A stretch of DNA of 64,000 nucleotides. Origin: Pseudomonas songnenensis. Lineage in GTDB: Bacteria > Pseudomonadota > Gammaproteobacteria > Pseudomonadales > Pseudomonadaceae. Shown here in pieces: positions 31,238 through 41,129 of this stretch (position 1 is its first letter; every line of letters begins with the position of its first letter). The position numbers were made by a program, and so were the translations under genes. The stretch lies in assembly GCF_003696315.1 (NCBI RefSeq), contig NZ_RFFN01000001.1, forward strand, positions 62,001 to 126,000, read 5' to 3'. The notes beneath the pieces were generated by a model. It was not told where the DNA came from. It searched no databases and saw nothing but the letters and a program-made list of their open reading frames with translations.

Positions 31238-32068
31238 TCAGCCGTTGACCAGCTGCAACGGCCGCGGCTCGGCGTTGCGGGCGCGGTCGGAGAACAGCAG
31301 GCTGGCGTCCAGATCGGCGCCATAGAGGTCGTTGAGCAGGCGGTCGCTGAGTGCTGCCGAGGGGCCGTCGTAATGGATGCGGCCACCCTTGAGCGCCACG
31401 GCGCGGGAGCAGTAGCGCAGGGCGTAGTCGACCTGATGCAGGGTGACCACCACGGTCTTGCCGTCCTGGCGGTTGATGTCGGCGAGGATTTCCATGACCT
31501 TGCGCGCCGACTCCGGGTCGAGCGAGGCGATCGGCTCGTCGGCGAGGATCACCTCGGCCTGCTGGGTCAGCGCACGGGCGATCGCCACCCGCTGCTGCTG
31601 GCCGCCGGAGAGCGTCGAGGCGCGCTGCGCGGCGCGTTCGGCCAGGCCGACGCGCTCCAGCGCAGCCATGGCCTGGCGTTTCTGCTCGTCGCTGAACATG
31701 CCCAGCGATCCGCGCCAGCGCGGCATGCGCCCGAGAAAGCCGAGCAGCACGTTGTCCAGCACGCTGAGGCGGGTGACCAGATTGAACTGCTGGAAGATGT
31801 AGCCGATGTCGGCGCGCAGGCGGCGTACCTCGCCGTGCAGGCGACCGGTGGCCTGCACCTCGCGGCCGAGCACCTCGATGCGTCCGCCGGTGGAGCGGTC
31901 GCAGCAGGCCAGGCCGGCCAGATGGCGCAACAGCGTGGATTTGCCGGAACCGGATGCGCCGATCAGCGCCACCATCTCGCCCGGCTGTATCGCCAGACCC
32001 AGGTCGAACAGCGCCTGCTTGCCGGCAAAGGTCTTGTTCAGTCGCTCGACTCGAATAGCCGCATTCAT
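31238..32068 (-). CDS. phnC: Phosphonate ABC transporter ATP-binding protein
   Basis: A 276-aa ABC importer ATPase and first gene of the phn operon. Walker [10 protein letters not shown] (near 37), a Q-loop [11 protein letters not shown], signature [14 protein letters not shown] and Walker [13 protein letters not shown] are all present. The gene is about 90 bp downstream of a candidate Pho box and 41 bp downstream of a PhnF-type palindrome, so phosphate starvation and a PhnF ligand are the likely signals for the whole phnC-phnP operon. Confidence 0.96.
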   Translation of the reverse strand: MNAAIRVERLNKTFAGKQALFDLGLAIQPGEMVALIGASGSGKSTLLRHLAGLACCDRSTGGRIEVLGREVQATGRLHGEVRRLRADIGYIFQQFNLVTRLSVLDNVLLGFLGRMPRWRGSLGMFSDEQKRQAMAALERVGLAERAAQRASTLSGGQQQRVAIARALTQQAEVILADEPIASLDPESARKVMEILADINRQDGKTVVVTLHQVDYALRYCSRAVALKGGRIHYDGPSAALSDRLLNDLYGADLDASLLFSDRARNAEPRPLQLVNG

Positions 32069-32109
32069 GTCTTGCCCTCTCGTCTGCGCGGCCGGGGAGG
32101 TCGGCCAAC

Positions 32110-32121
32110 TTGTCTAGACGA
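32110..32121. promoter_or_regulatory. Candidate PhnF operator in the phnC leader
   Basis: TTGTCTAGACGA carries the perfect 8-bp core GTCTAGAC (32112-32119), identical to the palindrome inside phnF. It sits between the candidate Pho box and the phnC start, where a bound repressor would block transcription. Confidence 0.75.
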
Positions 32122-32160
32122 GAAGGTAGTCAGGCTCTGTTGCAGTCCCGCTAAGCGTCC

Positions 32161-33111
<951 letters not shown>

Positions 33112-33181
33112 TCGGCTCCGGCAGGCGTGGCGTGCAATGCGCCGCGCCTGCTGCATCCCGGCAAACCGGCCGTCCAGACAT

Positions 33182-33204
33182 ATCGTTAACCCAAGCGTAA
33201 CGAT
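33182..33204. promoter_or_regulatory. Candidate LysR-type operator upstream of mdcA
   Basis: ATCGTTA and TAACGAT form a perfect 7-bp inverted repeat separated by 9 bp, about 80 bp upstream of the mdcA ATG. Size and placement fit a LysR-type activator site, here most likely for MdcR, the only regulator linked to the operon. Confidence 0.55.
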
Positions 33205-33283
33205 TGCGTCCGCTGCTTGATTGATGACCCTTCGGTCACGTCCCTACTGTGCGCTCCACAAGCGGAAAAACTGTGGAGTCGCC

Positions 33284-34951
33284 ATGACAACAACAATCTC
33301 CCCACCGCCGCAGTGGTCGCGTCGTCGCGCTGAAAAAGCCCGTCGTCTCGATCAGGTGCAGAGCCTCGCCGATGGCGTGGTGCTGCCCAGCGAGCGGATC
33401 GTCGAGGCCCTGGAACTCTTGATCGCCCCTGGCGACCGGGTGGTGCTCGAGGGCAACAACCAGAAGCAGGCGGATTTCCTCTCCCGCTCCCTGGCCAAGG
33501 CCGACCCCGGCAAGCTGCACGACCTGCACATGATCATGCCGAGCGTCAGCCGCGCCGAGCACCTGGACCTGTTCGAGCGGCAGATCGCGCGCAAGCTCGA
33601 CTTCTCCTTCGCCGGTCCGCAGAGCCTGCGCATCAGCCAGCTGCTCGAAGACGGCCTGCTGGAAGTCGGCGCCATCCACACCTACATCGAACTCTATTCG
33701 CGCCTCTTGGTGGACCTGATCCCCAACGTCGCGCTGGTCGCCGGCTTTCAGGCCGACCGCCACGGCAACATCTACACCGGGCCGAGCACCGAAGACACCC
33801 CGGCGCTGGTCGAGCCGACCGCGTTCAGCGATGGCATCGTCATCTTTCAGGTCAACGAAATCGTCGACGAGCTGCCGCGTGTGGATATCCCGGCGAGCTG
33901 GGTCGATTTCGTCGTGGTGGCCGACAAGCCGTTCTATATCGAGCCGCTGTTCACCCGCGACCCGCGCCATATCAAGCCGGTGCACGTGCTGATGGCGATG
34001 ATGGCGATCCGCGGCATCTACGAAAAACACAACGTGCAGTCGCTCAACCACGGCATCGGTTTCAACACCGCCGCCATCGAGCTGATCCTGCCGACCTACG
34101 GCGAATCCCTCGGCCTGAAAGGCAAGATCTGCCGCAACTGGACGCTCAACCCGCACCCGACGCTGATCCCGGCGATCGAGACCGGCTGGGTCGAGAGCGT
34201 GCACTGCTTCGGCACCGAGCTGGGTATGGAGGGCTATATCGCCCAGCGCCCGGACGTGTTCTTCACCGGTCGCGACGGCTCGATGCGTTCGAACCGCATG
34301 ATGTGCCAGCTGGCCGGGCAGTACGCGGTGGACCTGTTCATCGGTGCAACGCTGCAGGTCGATGGCGACGGGCATTCCTCCACTGTCACCCGTGGCCGCC
34401 TGGCCGGTTTCGGCGGTGCGCCGAACATGGGCCACGATCCGCGCGGCCGTCGCCATCCGACGCCCGCCTGGTTGGACATGGCCATGCCCGGCGGCGAAGC
34501 CCCGGTGACCATGCTCGAGCGCGGCAAGAAGCTCGTGGTGCAGATGGTCGAGACCTTCCAGGAAGGCGGCAAACCCACCTTCGTCGAGCAGCTCGACGCG
34601 GTGGAGGTGGCGAAGAAGAGCGGCATGCCGCTGGCGCCGATCATGATCTACGGCGACGACGTCACCCACCTGCTCACCGAGGAAGGCATCGCCTACCTGT
34701 ACAAGGCCCGCTCGCTGGAGGAGCGCCAGGCGATGATCGCCGCAGTCGCCGGCGTCACCAGCATCGGCCTGCGCCACAACCCGAAGGACACCGAGCGCAT
34801 GCGCCGCGAAGGGTTGATCGCTTTGCCGGAAGACCTCGGCATCCGCCGCAACGACGCCAGCCGCGAGCTGCTGGCGGCCAAGAGCATCGCCGAGCTGGTC
34901 GACTGGTCCGGCGGCCTCTACAACCCGCCTGCCAAGTTCAGGAGCTGGTGA
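33284..34951 (+). CDS. mdcA: Malonate decarboxylase alpha subunit (acetyl-S-ACP:malonate ACP transferase)
   Basis: A 555-aa CoA-transferase-like subunit that exchanges acetate for malonate on the carrier protein. Family segments include [21 protein letters not shown] at the start and [20 protein letters not shown] near residue 265. [28 protein letters not shown] and [21 protein letters not shown] follow in the second half. The start at 33284 is ATG ACA ACA ACA ATC; an AACAACAA motif in these codons is a possible Hfq/Crc target. Its stop shares one base with the mdcB start. A longer frame upstream is not used. Confidence 0.96.
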   Translation: MTTTISPPPQWSRRRAEKARRLDQVQSLADGVVLPSERIVEALELLIAPGDRVVLEGNNQKQADFLSRSLAKADPGKLHDLHMIMPSVSRAEHLDLFERQIARKLDFSFAGPQSLRISQLLEDGLLEVGAIHTYIELYSRLLVDLIPNVALVAGFQADRHGNIYTGPSTEDTPALVEPTAFSDGIVIFQVNEIVDELPRVDIPASWVDFVVVADKPFYIEPLFTRDPRHIKPVHVLMAMMAIRGIYEKHNVQSLNHGIGFNTAAIELILPTYGESLGLKGKICRNWTLNPHPTLIPAIETGWVESVHCFGTELGMEGYIAQRPDVFFTGRDGSMRSNRMMCQLAGQYAVDLFIGATLQVDGDGHSSTVTRGRLAGFGGAPNMGHDPRGRRHPTPAWLDMAMPGGEAPVTMLERGKKLVVQMVETFQEGGKPTFVEQLDAVEVAKKSGMPLAPIMIYGDDVTHLLTEEGIAYLYKARSLEERQAMIAAVAGVTSIGLRHNPKDTERMRREGLIALPEDLGIRRNDASRELLAAKSIAELVDWSGGLYNPPAKFRSW

Positions 34952-35823
34952 TGAGCGCACTCATTGCACGACAGGCGCCGTCCGCGGCCGAGCGCCTGGC
35001 CGATCTGGCGGTGCAGGCGCTGGTCGACGAGGCCGACCTGTCGCCCAAGCCGGGGCTGGTCGACCGGCGCGGCAGTGGCGCGCACAGCGATCTGCACCTG
35101 GGGCTGATGCACGCCTCGGCGCAGTCGCTGTGGCCGGCGTTCGCCGCCATGGCCGATGCCGCGCGGCGCGAAGGTCGGGTCAGCCAGGCGCTGCGTGAAA
35201 CCCTCGGCCAGCTGGGCCGCGACGGCGAAGCGGAGATGTTGCGCGTCACCGCCGGGGTCAACACCCATCGCGGCGCGATCTGGGCGCTGGGGCTGCTCAG
35301 CGCGGCGGCGATGCTGGAAAGCGGCGCTTCGGCTGGCGGGATCGCCGCCAGCGCGGCCGCCCTGGCGCGGCTGGACGACCCGGCCGCGCCGCACAATCCG
35401 GACAGCCACGGCGCGCGGGTCTGCCGTCGCTATGGCGTGCTCGGCGCCCGCGAACAGGCCCAATACGGCTTTCCCGCAGTCATCGAGCACGGCTTGCCGC
35501 AGCTCCTGGCCAGTCGCCGCGCCGGCGCCGGCGAGCAGAACGCCAGGCTCGATGCACTGCTGGCGATCATGAGCAGCCTGACCGACACCTGCGTGCTGCA
35601 TCGCGCCGGTCTTGAAGGGCTGACCCACATGCAGGCCGGTGCCCGCGCCGTGCTCGAAGCCGGCGGTGCCGCCAGCCTCGCCGGTCGTCGCCAGCTGCGC
35701 CTGCTCGATCGCGACATGCTCGCCCTCAACGCCTCGCCGGGGGGCGCCGCCGACCTCCTGGCCGCCACCCTTTTCCTCGACCGTCTGGCGCCGCATGCGC
35801 CGGCGCCGACTGGGAGCAACTGA
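34951..35823 (+). CDS. mdcB: Triphosphoribosyl-dephospho-CoA synthase
   Basis: A 290-aa CitG/MdcB-family enzyme that joins ATP and dephospho-CoA to make the precursor of the carrier protein's prosthetic group. Conserved segments are [27 protein letters not shown] near residue 25, [15 protein letters not shown] near 105 and [17 protein letters not shown] near 205. Length fits the family. Translational coupling to mdcA is shown by the TGATG overlap. mdcC follows after two bases. Confidence 0.96.
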   Translation: MSALIARQAPSAAERLADLAVQALVDEADLSPKPGLVDRRGSGAHSDLHLGLMHASAQSLWPAFAAMADAARREGRVSQALRETLGQLGRDGEAEMLRVTAGVNTHRGAIWALGLLSAAAMLESGASAGGIAASAAALARLDDPAAPHNPDSHGARVCRRYGVLGAREQAQYGFPAVIEHGLPQLLASRRAGAGEQNARLDALLAIMSSLTDTCVLHRAGLEGLTHMQAGARAVLEAGGAASLAGRRQLRLLDRDMLALNASPGGAADLLAATLFLDRLAPHAPAPTGSN

Positions 35824-35825
35824 AC

Positions 35826-36125
35826 ATGGAAACCCTGTCTTTCGAATTCGCCGCCGGGCAACCCGCCCGTGGCAAGGCCCTGGTCGGCGTGGTCGGCTCG
35901 GGCGATCTGGAAGTGCTGCTGGAGCCCGGCCAGGCCGGCAAGCTGGCGATCCAGGTAGTCACCTCGGTCAATGGTGCCGAGCAACGCTGGAAGAGCCTGT
36001 TCGAGCGGATGTTCCGCGGAGAGACGCCACCGGCATTGAACATCGATATTCACGATTTTGGGGCCACACCCGGCGTAGTGCGTCTGCGCCTGGAGCAGGG
36101 ACTGGAGGAGGTCGGCCATGACTGA
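35826..36125 (+). CDS. mdcC: Malonate decarboxylase acyl carrier protein (delta subunit)
   Basis: A 99-aa carrier subunit that holds malonate and acetate as thioesters on a phosphoribosyl-dephospho-CoA group. The attachment serine is Ser25 in VVGSGDLEVLLEP, the same number as in the Klebsiella carrier. The end (DFGATPGVVRLRLEQGLEEVGHD) is also typical. Its stop lies 8 bp inside mdcD, so the two are coupled. Confidence 0.96.
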   Translation: METLSFEFAAGQPARGKALVGVVGSGDLEVLLEPGQAGKLAIQVVTSVNGAEQRWKSLFERMFRGETPPALNIDIHDFGATPGVVRLRLEQGLEEVGHD

Positions 36126-36984
36126 TGTGTCCGCTAACACCGTGGCCCGTTTACTCGAGTCGCGCAGCTTCGTCGAACTCGGTGCCCGCCAGCGTGCCCG
36201 CGCACTGCTGGACGAAGGCAGCTTCCGCGAACTGCTCGATCCGTTCGATCGCGTCACCTCGCCCTGGCTGCCGAAGCAGGGCATCGTCACCCAGGCCGAC
36301 GACGGCGTGGTGGTTGCCAAGGGCACCATTGACGGCCAGCCGGCGGTGATCGCCGCCATCGAAGGCGCCTTCCAGGGCGGCAGCATGGGGGAAGTCGGCG
36401 GCGCGAAGATCGCAGGCTTGCTGGAACTGGCTGCTGAAGACAACCGCAACGGCATCCCGACCCGCGCCGTGCTCCTGCTGGAAACCGGCGGCGTGCGTCT
36501 GCAGGAAGCCAATCTGGGCCTGGCTGCCATCGCCGAAATCCAGGCGGCCATCGTCGAGCTGCGCGACTACCAGCCGGTGATCGGCGTGGTCGCCGGTTCC
36601 GTCGGCTGCTTCGGCGGCATGTCCATCGCCGCCGGGCTGTGCAGCTACCTGGTCGTCACCCGCGAAGCCCGCGTTGGCCTCAATGGCCCGCAGGTGATCG
36701 AGCAGGAAGCCGGGCTCGACGAGTACGACTCGCGCGACCGCCCCTTCATCTGGAGCCTGACCGGCGGTGAGCAGCGCTATGCCTCGGGTCTGGTGGATGC
36801 CTACGTGGCCGACGACACCGACGCCATCCGCGCGCAACTGCACGAACTGTTCGCCCTCGGCAAGCCGCTGCAGCCGCGCAGCCGCCGCCACGCCTGGTAC
36901 CTCCAGCGCCTGGCCGACGTCGACACCCGCACGCAGCTCGATGCTGCCGCCGTGCGTGCCCTCTACGAAGGAGATGCCCAATGA
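36118..36984 (+). CDS. mdcD: Malonate decarboxylase beta subunit (malonyl-S-ACP decarboxylase)
   Basis: A 288-aa crotonase/carboxyltransferase-fold subunit that, with MdcE, removes CO2 from malonyl-ACP without biotin. Visible blocks are GSMGEVGGAKIAGLLELAAEDN near residue 85, LLETGGVRLQEANLGLAAIAEI near 120 and SVGCFGGMSIAAGLCSYLVVT near 160, which forms the oxyanion-type loop. The ATG overlaps mdcC by 8 bp and the stop overlaps mdcE by four. Confidence 0.96.
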   Translation: MTDVSANTVARLLESRSFVELGARQRARALLDEGSFRELLDPFDRVTSPWLPKQGIVTQADDGVVVAKGTIDGQPAVIAAIEGAFQGGSMGEVGGAKIAGLLELAAEDNRNGIPTRAVLLLETGGVRLQEANLGLAAIAEIQAAIVELRDYQPVIGVVAGSVGCFGGMSIAAGLCSYLVVTREARVGLNGPQVIEQEAGLDEYDSRDRPFIWSLTGGEQRYASGLVDAYVADDTDAIRAQLHELFALGKPLQPRSRRHAWYLQRLADVDTRTQLDAAAVRALYEGDAQ

Positions 36985-37766
36985 GCCGTGGACTGAACTG
37001 GTTGCAAGCCCTGGCCGGCGGTCAGGCCCTGGCGGGCTATCCGGCCTCGGTGAAGGTGGTCGACGGCACGCTCGGTGAGCGCGCCGCCCGCTATATCGCC
37101 GTGGTGCCGGACGCCGAGAATCCATTCCCGCGCGCGCGCAATGGCGAGGTCGGCCTGCTCGAAGGCTGGGCCCTGGGCCAGGCGCTGGACGAGGTGATCG
37201 CCGCCGATCGCGACAAGGCGGACAAGCGTGTGGTGGTTGCCGTGGTCGACGTGCCGAGCCAGGCCTATGGCCGCCGCGAGGAGGCGTTGGGCATTCACCA
37301 GGCGCTGGCCGGTGCGGTGGACGGCTATGCCCGCGCACGGCTGGCCGGGCACCCGGTGATCGCGCTGCTGGTGGGCAAGGCCATGTCCGGTGCCTTTCTC
37401 GCCCACGGCTATCAGGCCCAGCGGATCATCGCCCTGCGCGATCCGGGCGTCATGGTGCATGCCATGGGCAAGGCCGCCGCGGCGCGCATCACCCTGCGCA
37501 GCGTCGAGGAGCTGGAAGCCCTGGCCGAATCGGTGCCGCCGATGGCCTACGACATCGACAACTACGCGACCCTCGGCCTGCTCTGGGAAACCCTTTCGGT
37601 GGACAGCATTGAGCAGCCCTCGGCGGACGACCTGCAGCGGGTGCGTGATTGCCTGAACAAGGCCGTCGCGGACATCGGCGGCGGCAGCGGTCTGCGCGGC
37701 CGTCTCGGCGCGCCGAACCGCGAGGCGTCGTCACGGGTGCGCGAGCTGTTGCGCGCGCAGTGGTAG
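36981..37766 (+). CDS. mdcE: Malonate decarboxylase gamma subunit
   Basis: A 261-aa partner of MdcD in the decarboxylase. The segments GGQALAGYPASVKVVDGTLGERAARYIAVVPD near residue 11, VVDVPSQAYGRREEALGIHQALAG near 90 and HPVIALLVGKAMSGAFLAHGYQA near 122 are family-typical. It starts with an ATGA overlap of the mdcD stop and has GAAGGAG just upstream. The gene is followed by a 70-bp gap containing an AACAACAA motif before mdcG. Confidence 0.96.
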   Translation: MSRGLNWLQALAGGQALAGYPASVKVVDGTLGERAARYIAVVPDAENPFPRARNGEVGLLEGWALGQALDEVIAADRDKADKRVVVAVVDVPSQAYGRREEALGIHQALAGAVDGYARARLAGHPVIALLVGKAMSGAFLAHGYQAQRIIALRDPGVMVHAMGKAAAARITLRSVEELEALAESVPPMAYDIDNYATLGLLWETLSVDSIEQPSADDLQRVRDCLNKAVADIGGGSGLRGRLGAPNREASSRVRELLRAQW

Positions 37767-37811
37767 CGAACACCTGAGCGGCCGTACCGCCGAACCCATC
37801 AGCGACTCGAC

Positions 37812-37819
37812 AACAACAA
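37812..37819 (+). promoter_or_regulatory. Candidate Hfq/Crc CA motif before mdcG
   Basis: AACAACAA, matching the AANAANAA target of Hfq/Crc catabolite repression in Pseudomonas, lies five bases upstream of the GAGGAGG ribosome site of mdcG. Matching motifs overlap the starts of mdcA (33289-33296) and mdcL (39495-39502). Confidence 0.5.
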
Positions 37820-37836
37820 TCACGAGGAGGCTGTAG

Positions 37837-38454
37837 ATGCACGACACACCTCGCCCCCACGACCTGCTCTGGGGTATGACTCCAGCACAGCTGCCGGCCG
37901 ATGCGCCCGCCTGGGCGGTTGCCGTGCTCGCCGCCGGCCAGCCGGTGGTGGTGCGGCGTGCGCGTGTGGCTGCCGGCCTGGTTGCGGTCGGGTTGCGGGG
38001 GGCGACGCGAGACCAGCGCCTGGCCGCGCTGATGCCGATCGAAGCGATCAGTCATCGGGTCGCGCCGGAAGCACTGCTGGCTCGTCAGGCCAGCGAGGAT
38101 CTGCCGGTGTTCCGCGTGCTGGCCGAGCTACGCCCCTTGCTCGATGCGCTGGGCTACGCCTGGGGTGTCACCGGCTCGGCCGGCTTCCAGCTCGCCACCG
38201 GGCTGCCGACGGCGCATCCGGACAGCGATCTGGACCTGCTGCTCAGAACCGAGCGCCCACTGCCGCGTAGCGAGGCGCGCCCGTTGCTGCAGCTGCTGGA
38301 ACGCCGCGCCTGCCGCGTCGACCTGCAACTGGAAACCCCGCTGGGCGGTGTGGCGCTCGGCGAATGGGCCGGTGGCGCCGCACGGGTGCTGGTCAAGACC
38401 GCCGAAGGACCGCGGCTGGTGAGCGATCCCTGGGCTACGGAGCGTGCCGCATGA
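37837..38454 (+). CDS. mdcG: Malonate decarboxylase holo-ACP synthase (phosphoribosyl-dephospho-CoA transferase)
   Basis: A 205-aa nucleotidyltransferase that loads the prosthetic group made by MdcB onto MdcC. The active-site segment GSAGFQLATGLPTAHPDSDLDLLL, near residues 112-135, contains the GS and DxD-type aspartates of this fold. The N-terminal HDTPRPHDLLWGMTP is typical of MdcG. A strong GAGGAGG site precedes the ATG at 37837. The stop overlaps mdcH by four bases. Confidence 0.94.
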   Translation: MHDTPRPHDLLWGMTPAQLPADAPAWAVAVLAAGQPVVVRRARVAAGLVAVGLRGATRDQRLAALMPIEAISHRVAPEALLARQASEDLPVFRVLAELRPLLDALGYAWGVTGSAGFQLATGLPTAHPDSDLDLLLRTERPLPRSEARPLLQLLERRACRVDLQLETPLGGVALGEWAGGAARVLVKTAEGPRLVSDPWATERAA

Positions 38455-39377
38455 GCAGCCTGTTCGCCTTTCCCGGTCAGGGCGCGCAAAAGCCTGGCAT
38501 GTTGCAACGGCTGCCCGAGGCGCCGGAAGTCGCCGCGACCCTGGCCGAGGCCAGTGCCGCGCTCGGCGAGGATGCGCTGCTGCTCGATTCGGCCGAGGCG
38601 CTGCGTTCGACCCGCGCTGTGCAGCTCTGCCTGCTGATCGCCGGTGTCGCCGGAGCGCGCCTGCTGATGCGCGATGGCCAGCGGCCAGACTACGTCGCCG
38701 GGCTGTCCATCGGTGCCTATGCCGCGGCGGTTGTCGCCGAGTCGCTGACGTTCGCCGACGCCCTGCGCCTGGTCGCCCTGCGCGGCGAGCTGATGCAGCA
38801 AGCCTATCCCGAGGGCTACGGCATGACTGCCATCCTCGGCCTGGCGCTGGGCACGGTCGAGTCGCTGCTGGCCGAAGCCGAGGGTCCGGTTCACCTGGGC
38901 AACATCAACGCCGACAACCAGATCGTCATCGCCGGCAGCGACGCTGCCATGGCCACGGTCGCGGCGCGGGCCAAGGCGCTGGGCGCCTCCTGCGCGCGGC
39001 GCCTGGCGATGAGCGTGCCCTCGCATTGCGCGTTGCTCGAGCAGCCGGCACAGCGGCTGGCGGATGCCTTCGCCGAGGTGGAGGTGCGTGCACCGCGGAT
39101 TCGCTACCTCAGCGGCTCCTCGGCGCGTCCGCTATTCGACGCCGAGCGTCTGCGCGACGACCTGGCCTTCAACATGTGCCGCGTCGTCGACTGGCACGGC
39201 ACCCTGCGCACCGCCTACGAACGTGGCGTGCGTTTGCATATCGAACTGCCGCCGGGCCAGGTGCTGACCGGCCTGGCACGGCGGGTTTTCGAACAGGGTA
39301 CGCTGGTCGCTTTCGACGGTGCCCGGCTGGACACACTGGACGCCTTGCTGCGTCAGGAGGGCAGCCAGAGCCGATAG
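38451..39377 (+). CDS. mdcH: Malonate decarboxylase malonyl-CoA:ACP transacylase
   Basis: A 308-aa acyltransferase of the FabD fold that primes the carrier with malonate. It opens FAFPGQGAQKPGM, and the catalytic serine is in AGLSIGAYAAAVVAES near residue 85. The second half carries MSVPSHCALLEQPA with the catalytic histidine and INADNQIVIAGSD. The start at 38451 overlaps the mdcG stop (ATGA). A 124-bp gap follows before the transporter genes. Confidence 0.95.
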   Translation: MSSLFAFPGQGAQKPGMLQRLPEAPEVAATLAEASAALGEDALLLDSAEALRSTRAVQLCLLIAGVAGARLLMRDGQRPDYVAGLSIGAYAAAVVAESLTFADALRLVALRGELMQQAYPEGYGMTAILGLALGTVESLLAEAEGPVHLGNINADNQIVIAGSDAAMATVAARAKALGASCARRLAMSVPSHCALLEQPAQRLADAFAEVEVRAPRIRYLSGSSARPLFDAERLRDDLAFNMCRVVDWHGTLRTAYERGVRLHIELPPGQVLTGLARRVFEQGTLVAFDGARLDTLDALLRQEGSQSR

Positions 39378-39501
39378 ACCGCGTGCACACTCAGCGCGAG
39401 CAAGCCTTACCTCGCCGGCTGATCGATGGATAAAAACAACTACCTCGACAACACGCGCTCAGCCCTCTGCAAGCTGCAGCGCAACCAAAAGGACAAGAAC
39501 A

Positions 39502-39924
39502 ATGATCATCTTTGGTGTGGCCTTTCTGGCCTTGTGTACCCTCACCGGCATCTTTGTCGGTGAGCTGCTCGGCAAGGCGATCGGCGTGCCGGCCAACGTC
39601 GGCGGCGTGGGTATCGCCATGGTGCTGCTGATCCTCATCGGCAGCTATCTGAAAAAACGCGGCCTGTTCAATCCGGAGTCCGAGCAGGGCATCAAGTTCT
39701 GGAGCGCCGTGTACATCCCCATCGTGGTCGCCATGGCCGCGCAGCAGAACGTTTACGGCGCACTTGCCGGCGGACCAATGGCGATTCTTGCCGGCGTCGC
39801 TGCGGTCGCGCTGGCCTTCATGCTGGTCCCGGTGCTCGATCGGATCGGTCGAAAAAAGCTTGAGGCCGACCCGACACTGCCGGCGGATCCAGTCAAGCCG
39901 CTCACCAGCAGTGGACGGGGGTAA
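39502..39924 (+). CDS. mdcL: Malonate transporter subunit MadL/MdcL
   Basis: A 140-aa inner-membrane protein with about four hydrophobic helices. It is the smaller part of the two-component MadLM-type malonate:Na+ (or H+) symporter. Diagnostic text is MIIFGVAFLALCTLTGIFVGELLGKAIGV at the start and FWSAVYIPIVVAMAAQQNVYGAL near residue 55. The start at 39502 coincides with an AAGAACAA motif and has AAGGACAAG upstream; an earlier start in the same frame is not membrane-like. mdcM follows 5 bp later. Confidence 0.94.
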   Translation: MIIFGVAFLALCTLTGIFVGELLGKAIGVPANVGGVGIAMVLLILIGSYLKKRGLFNPESEQGIKFWSAVYIPIVVAMAAQQNVYGALAGGPMAILAGVAAVALAFMLVPVLDRIGRKKLEADPTLPADPVKPLTSSGRG

Positions 39925-39929
39925 CGGCC

Positions 39930-40694
39930 ATGTACGAATCTCTCATGAAAGTGATCACTGGCTACGGCCTGATCAGCGGCTTCGCCATCATCGGCGCGAC
40001 CATGTGGATCTCCTACTGGCTGTCGGACAAGCTCACAAAGGGCCGCCTGCATGGCTCGGCGGTGGCCATCCTGATCGGCCTCCTGCTGTCGTACATCGGC
40101 GGCGTGGTAACCGGCGGGCAGAAGGGCCTGGTGGATATCGCGCTGTTCTCCGGCATCGGACTGCTTGGCGGGGCGATGCTGCGTGACTTTGCCATCGTCG
40201 CCACCGGCTTCGGTGTCAGTGTCGACGAGCTCAAACGGGCCGGGATGGTCGGCGTGCTCGCGCTGTTCATCGGTGTACTCGCCTCGTTCGTGGCGGGCGT
40301 GGCGGTCGCTTTCGCATTCGGCTACACCGATGCCGTCAGCCTGACAACCATCGGCACGGGCGCTGTGACCTACATCGTCGGCCCGGTCACCGGCGCAGCC
40401 ATCGGCGCCAGCTCGGAAGTGATGGCGCTGTCCATCGCCGCGGGGCTGGTCAAGGCGATCGTGGTGATGGTCGCCACGCCCTTCGTCGCGCCTTACATCG
40501 GGCTGAACAACCCGCGCTCGGCGGTGATCTTCGGCGGCCTGATCGGCACCTCCAGCGGCGTGGCCGGCGGCCTGGCAGCCACCGATCCGAAGCTGGTGCC
40601 CTACGGTTGCCTGACCGCGGCGTTCTACACCGCGCTGGGCTGCCTGCTCGGGCCATCGCTGCTGTTCTTCGTCATGCGCGGATTGTTGGGCTGA
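39930..40694 (+). CDS. mdcM: Malonate transporter subunit MadM/MdcM
   Basis: A 254-aa inner-membrane protein with about seven to eight hydrophobic segments, larger partner of MdcL in malonate uptake. Features are MKVITGYGLISGFAIIGATMWISYW at the start, a polar loop LSDKLTKGRLHGSAVAI, and the glycine-rich NNPRSAVIFGGLIGTSSGVAGGLAATDPKLVPYG near residue 200. It is the last gene before a strong hairpin, so it closes the mdcABCDEGHLM operon. Confidence 0.95.
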   Translation: MYESLMKVITGYGLISGFAIIGATMWISYWLSDKLTKGRLHGSAVAILIGLLLSYIGGVVTGGQKGLVDIALFSGIGLLGGAMLRDFAIVATGFGVSVDELKRAGMVGVLALFIGVLASFVAGVAVAFAFGYTDAVSLTTIGTGAVTYIVGPVTGAAIGASSEVMALSIAAGLVKAIVVMVATPFVAPYIGLNNPRSAVIFGGLIGTSSGVAGGLAATDPKLVPYGCLTAAFYTALGCLLGPSLLFFVMRGLLG

Positions 40695-40707
40695 CCGCTG
40701 CGTTCAT

Positions 40708-40734
40708 GAGCGGCCGGCCCCGGTCCGGCCGCTC
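40708..40734. terminator. Probable terminator hairpin after mdcM
   Basis: GAGCGGCCGG (40708-40717) and CCGGCCGCTC (40725-40734) form a perfect 10-bp stem with a 7-nt loop 13 bp after the mdcM stop. No T-run follows, so termination strength is uncertain. Confidence 0.55.
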
Positions 40735-40887
40735 AAGGCGAGCCCTGTTCAGCGGAGTGCTTCACGGGCGGCGAGAGCCTCCCGTCCGCGTCATGCGAAT
40801 GTGGGGGTTACAGCGGTCGCGTTTTCTGGCAGGGTAGGCTTCGAATCGCGACAGAATGCCGCAACCGGCGCTGACACGAATCGATGT

Positions 40888-41109
40888 GATTGCGGGAGAG
40901 ACTGCCGCATGGCAGCGCCGAAGGAGCAACCGCCCCGGAAACTCTCAGGCAAAAGGACCGCTATCACTGCTGACACTCTGAAGAGCCGACCGGTTTTCGT
41001 CGCCGGGCGCACCGAAGGAGCAAGCGAGCCGTCATGCGCTCGTGAATCTCTCAGGTCCAGAACAGAGGGGGCGCCCGCCGCGCGTTGGGCGCACGGGCTA
41101 TGACCCCTC
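40888..41109 (+). promoter_or_regulatory. Tandem glycine riboswitch with downstream hairpin platform
   Basis: Two consecutive aptamers each contain the glycine-riboswitch signature CCGAAGGAGCAA and CTCTCAGG. The first aptamer spans about 40888-40963 (GCGGGAGAGACTG to CAGGCAAAAGGACCGC). The second spans about 40976-41071 (CACTCTGAAGAGCCG to CTCTCAGGTCCAG). A nested stem follows, GAGGGG with CCCCTC enclosing GCGCCC with GGGCGC (41065-41109), ending 9 bp before the GGAG ribosome site of the dehydrogenase gene. It can act as an expression platform. Tandem aptamers of this kind bind glycine and usually switch on glycine cleavage genes. Confidence 0.93.
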
Positions 41110-41129
41110 GACGTTCTGGAGCGACAACA

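Noticed and set aside
30120-32108. A 662-codon minus-strand frame across phnC and phnD
   Set aside because: Low-complexity Arg/Ala/Gly-rich shadow frame; phnC and phnD are read with complete motifs in other frames.
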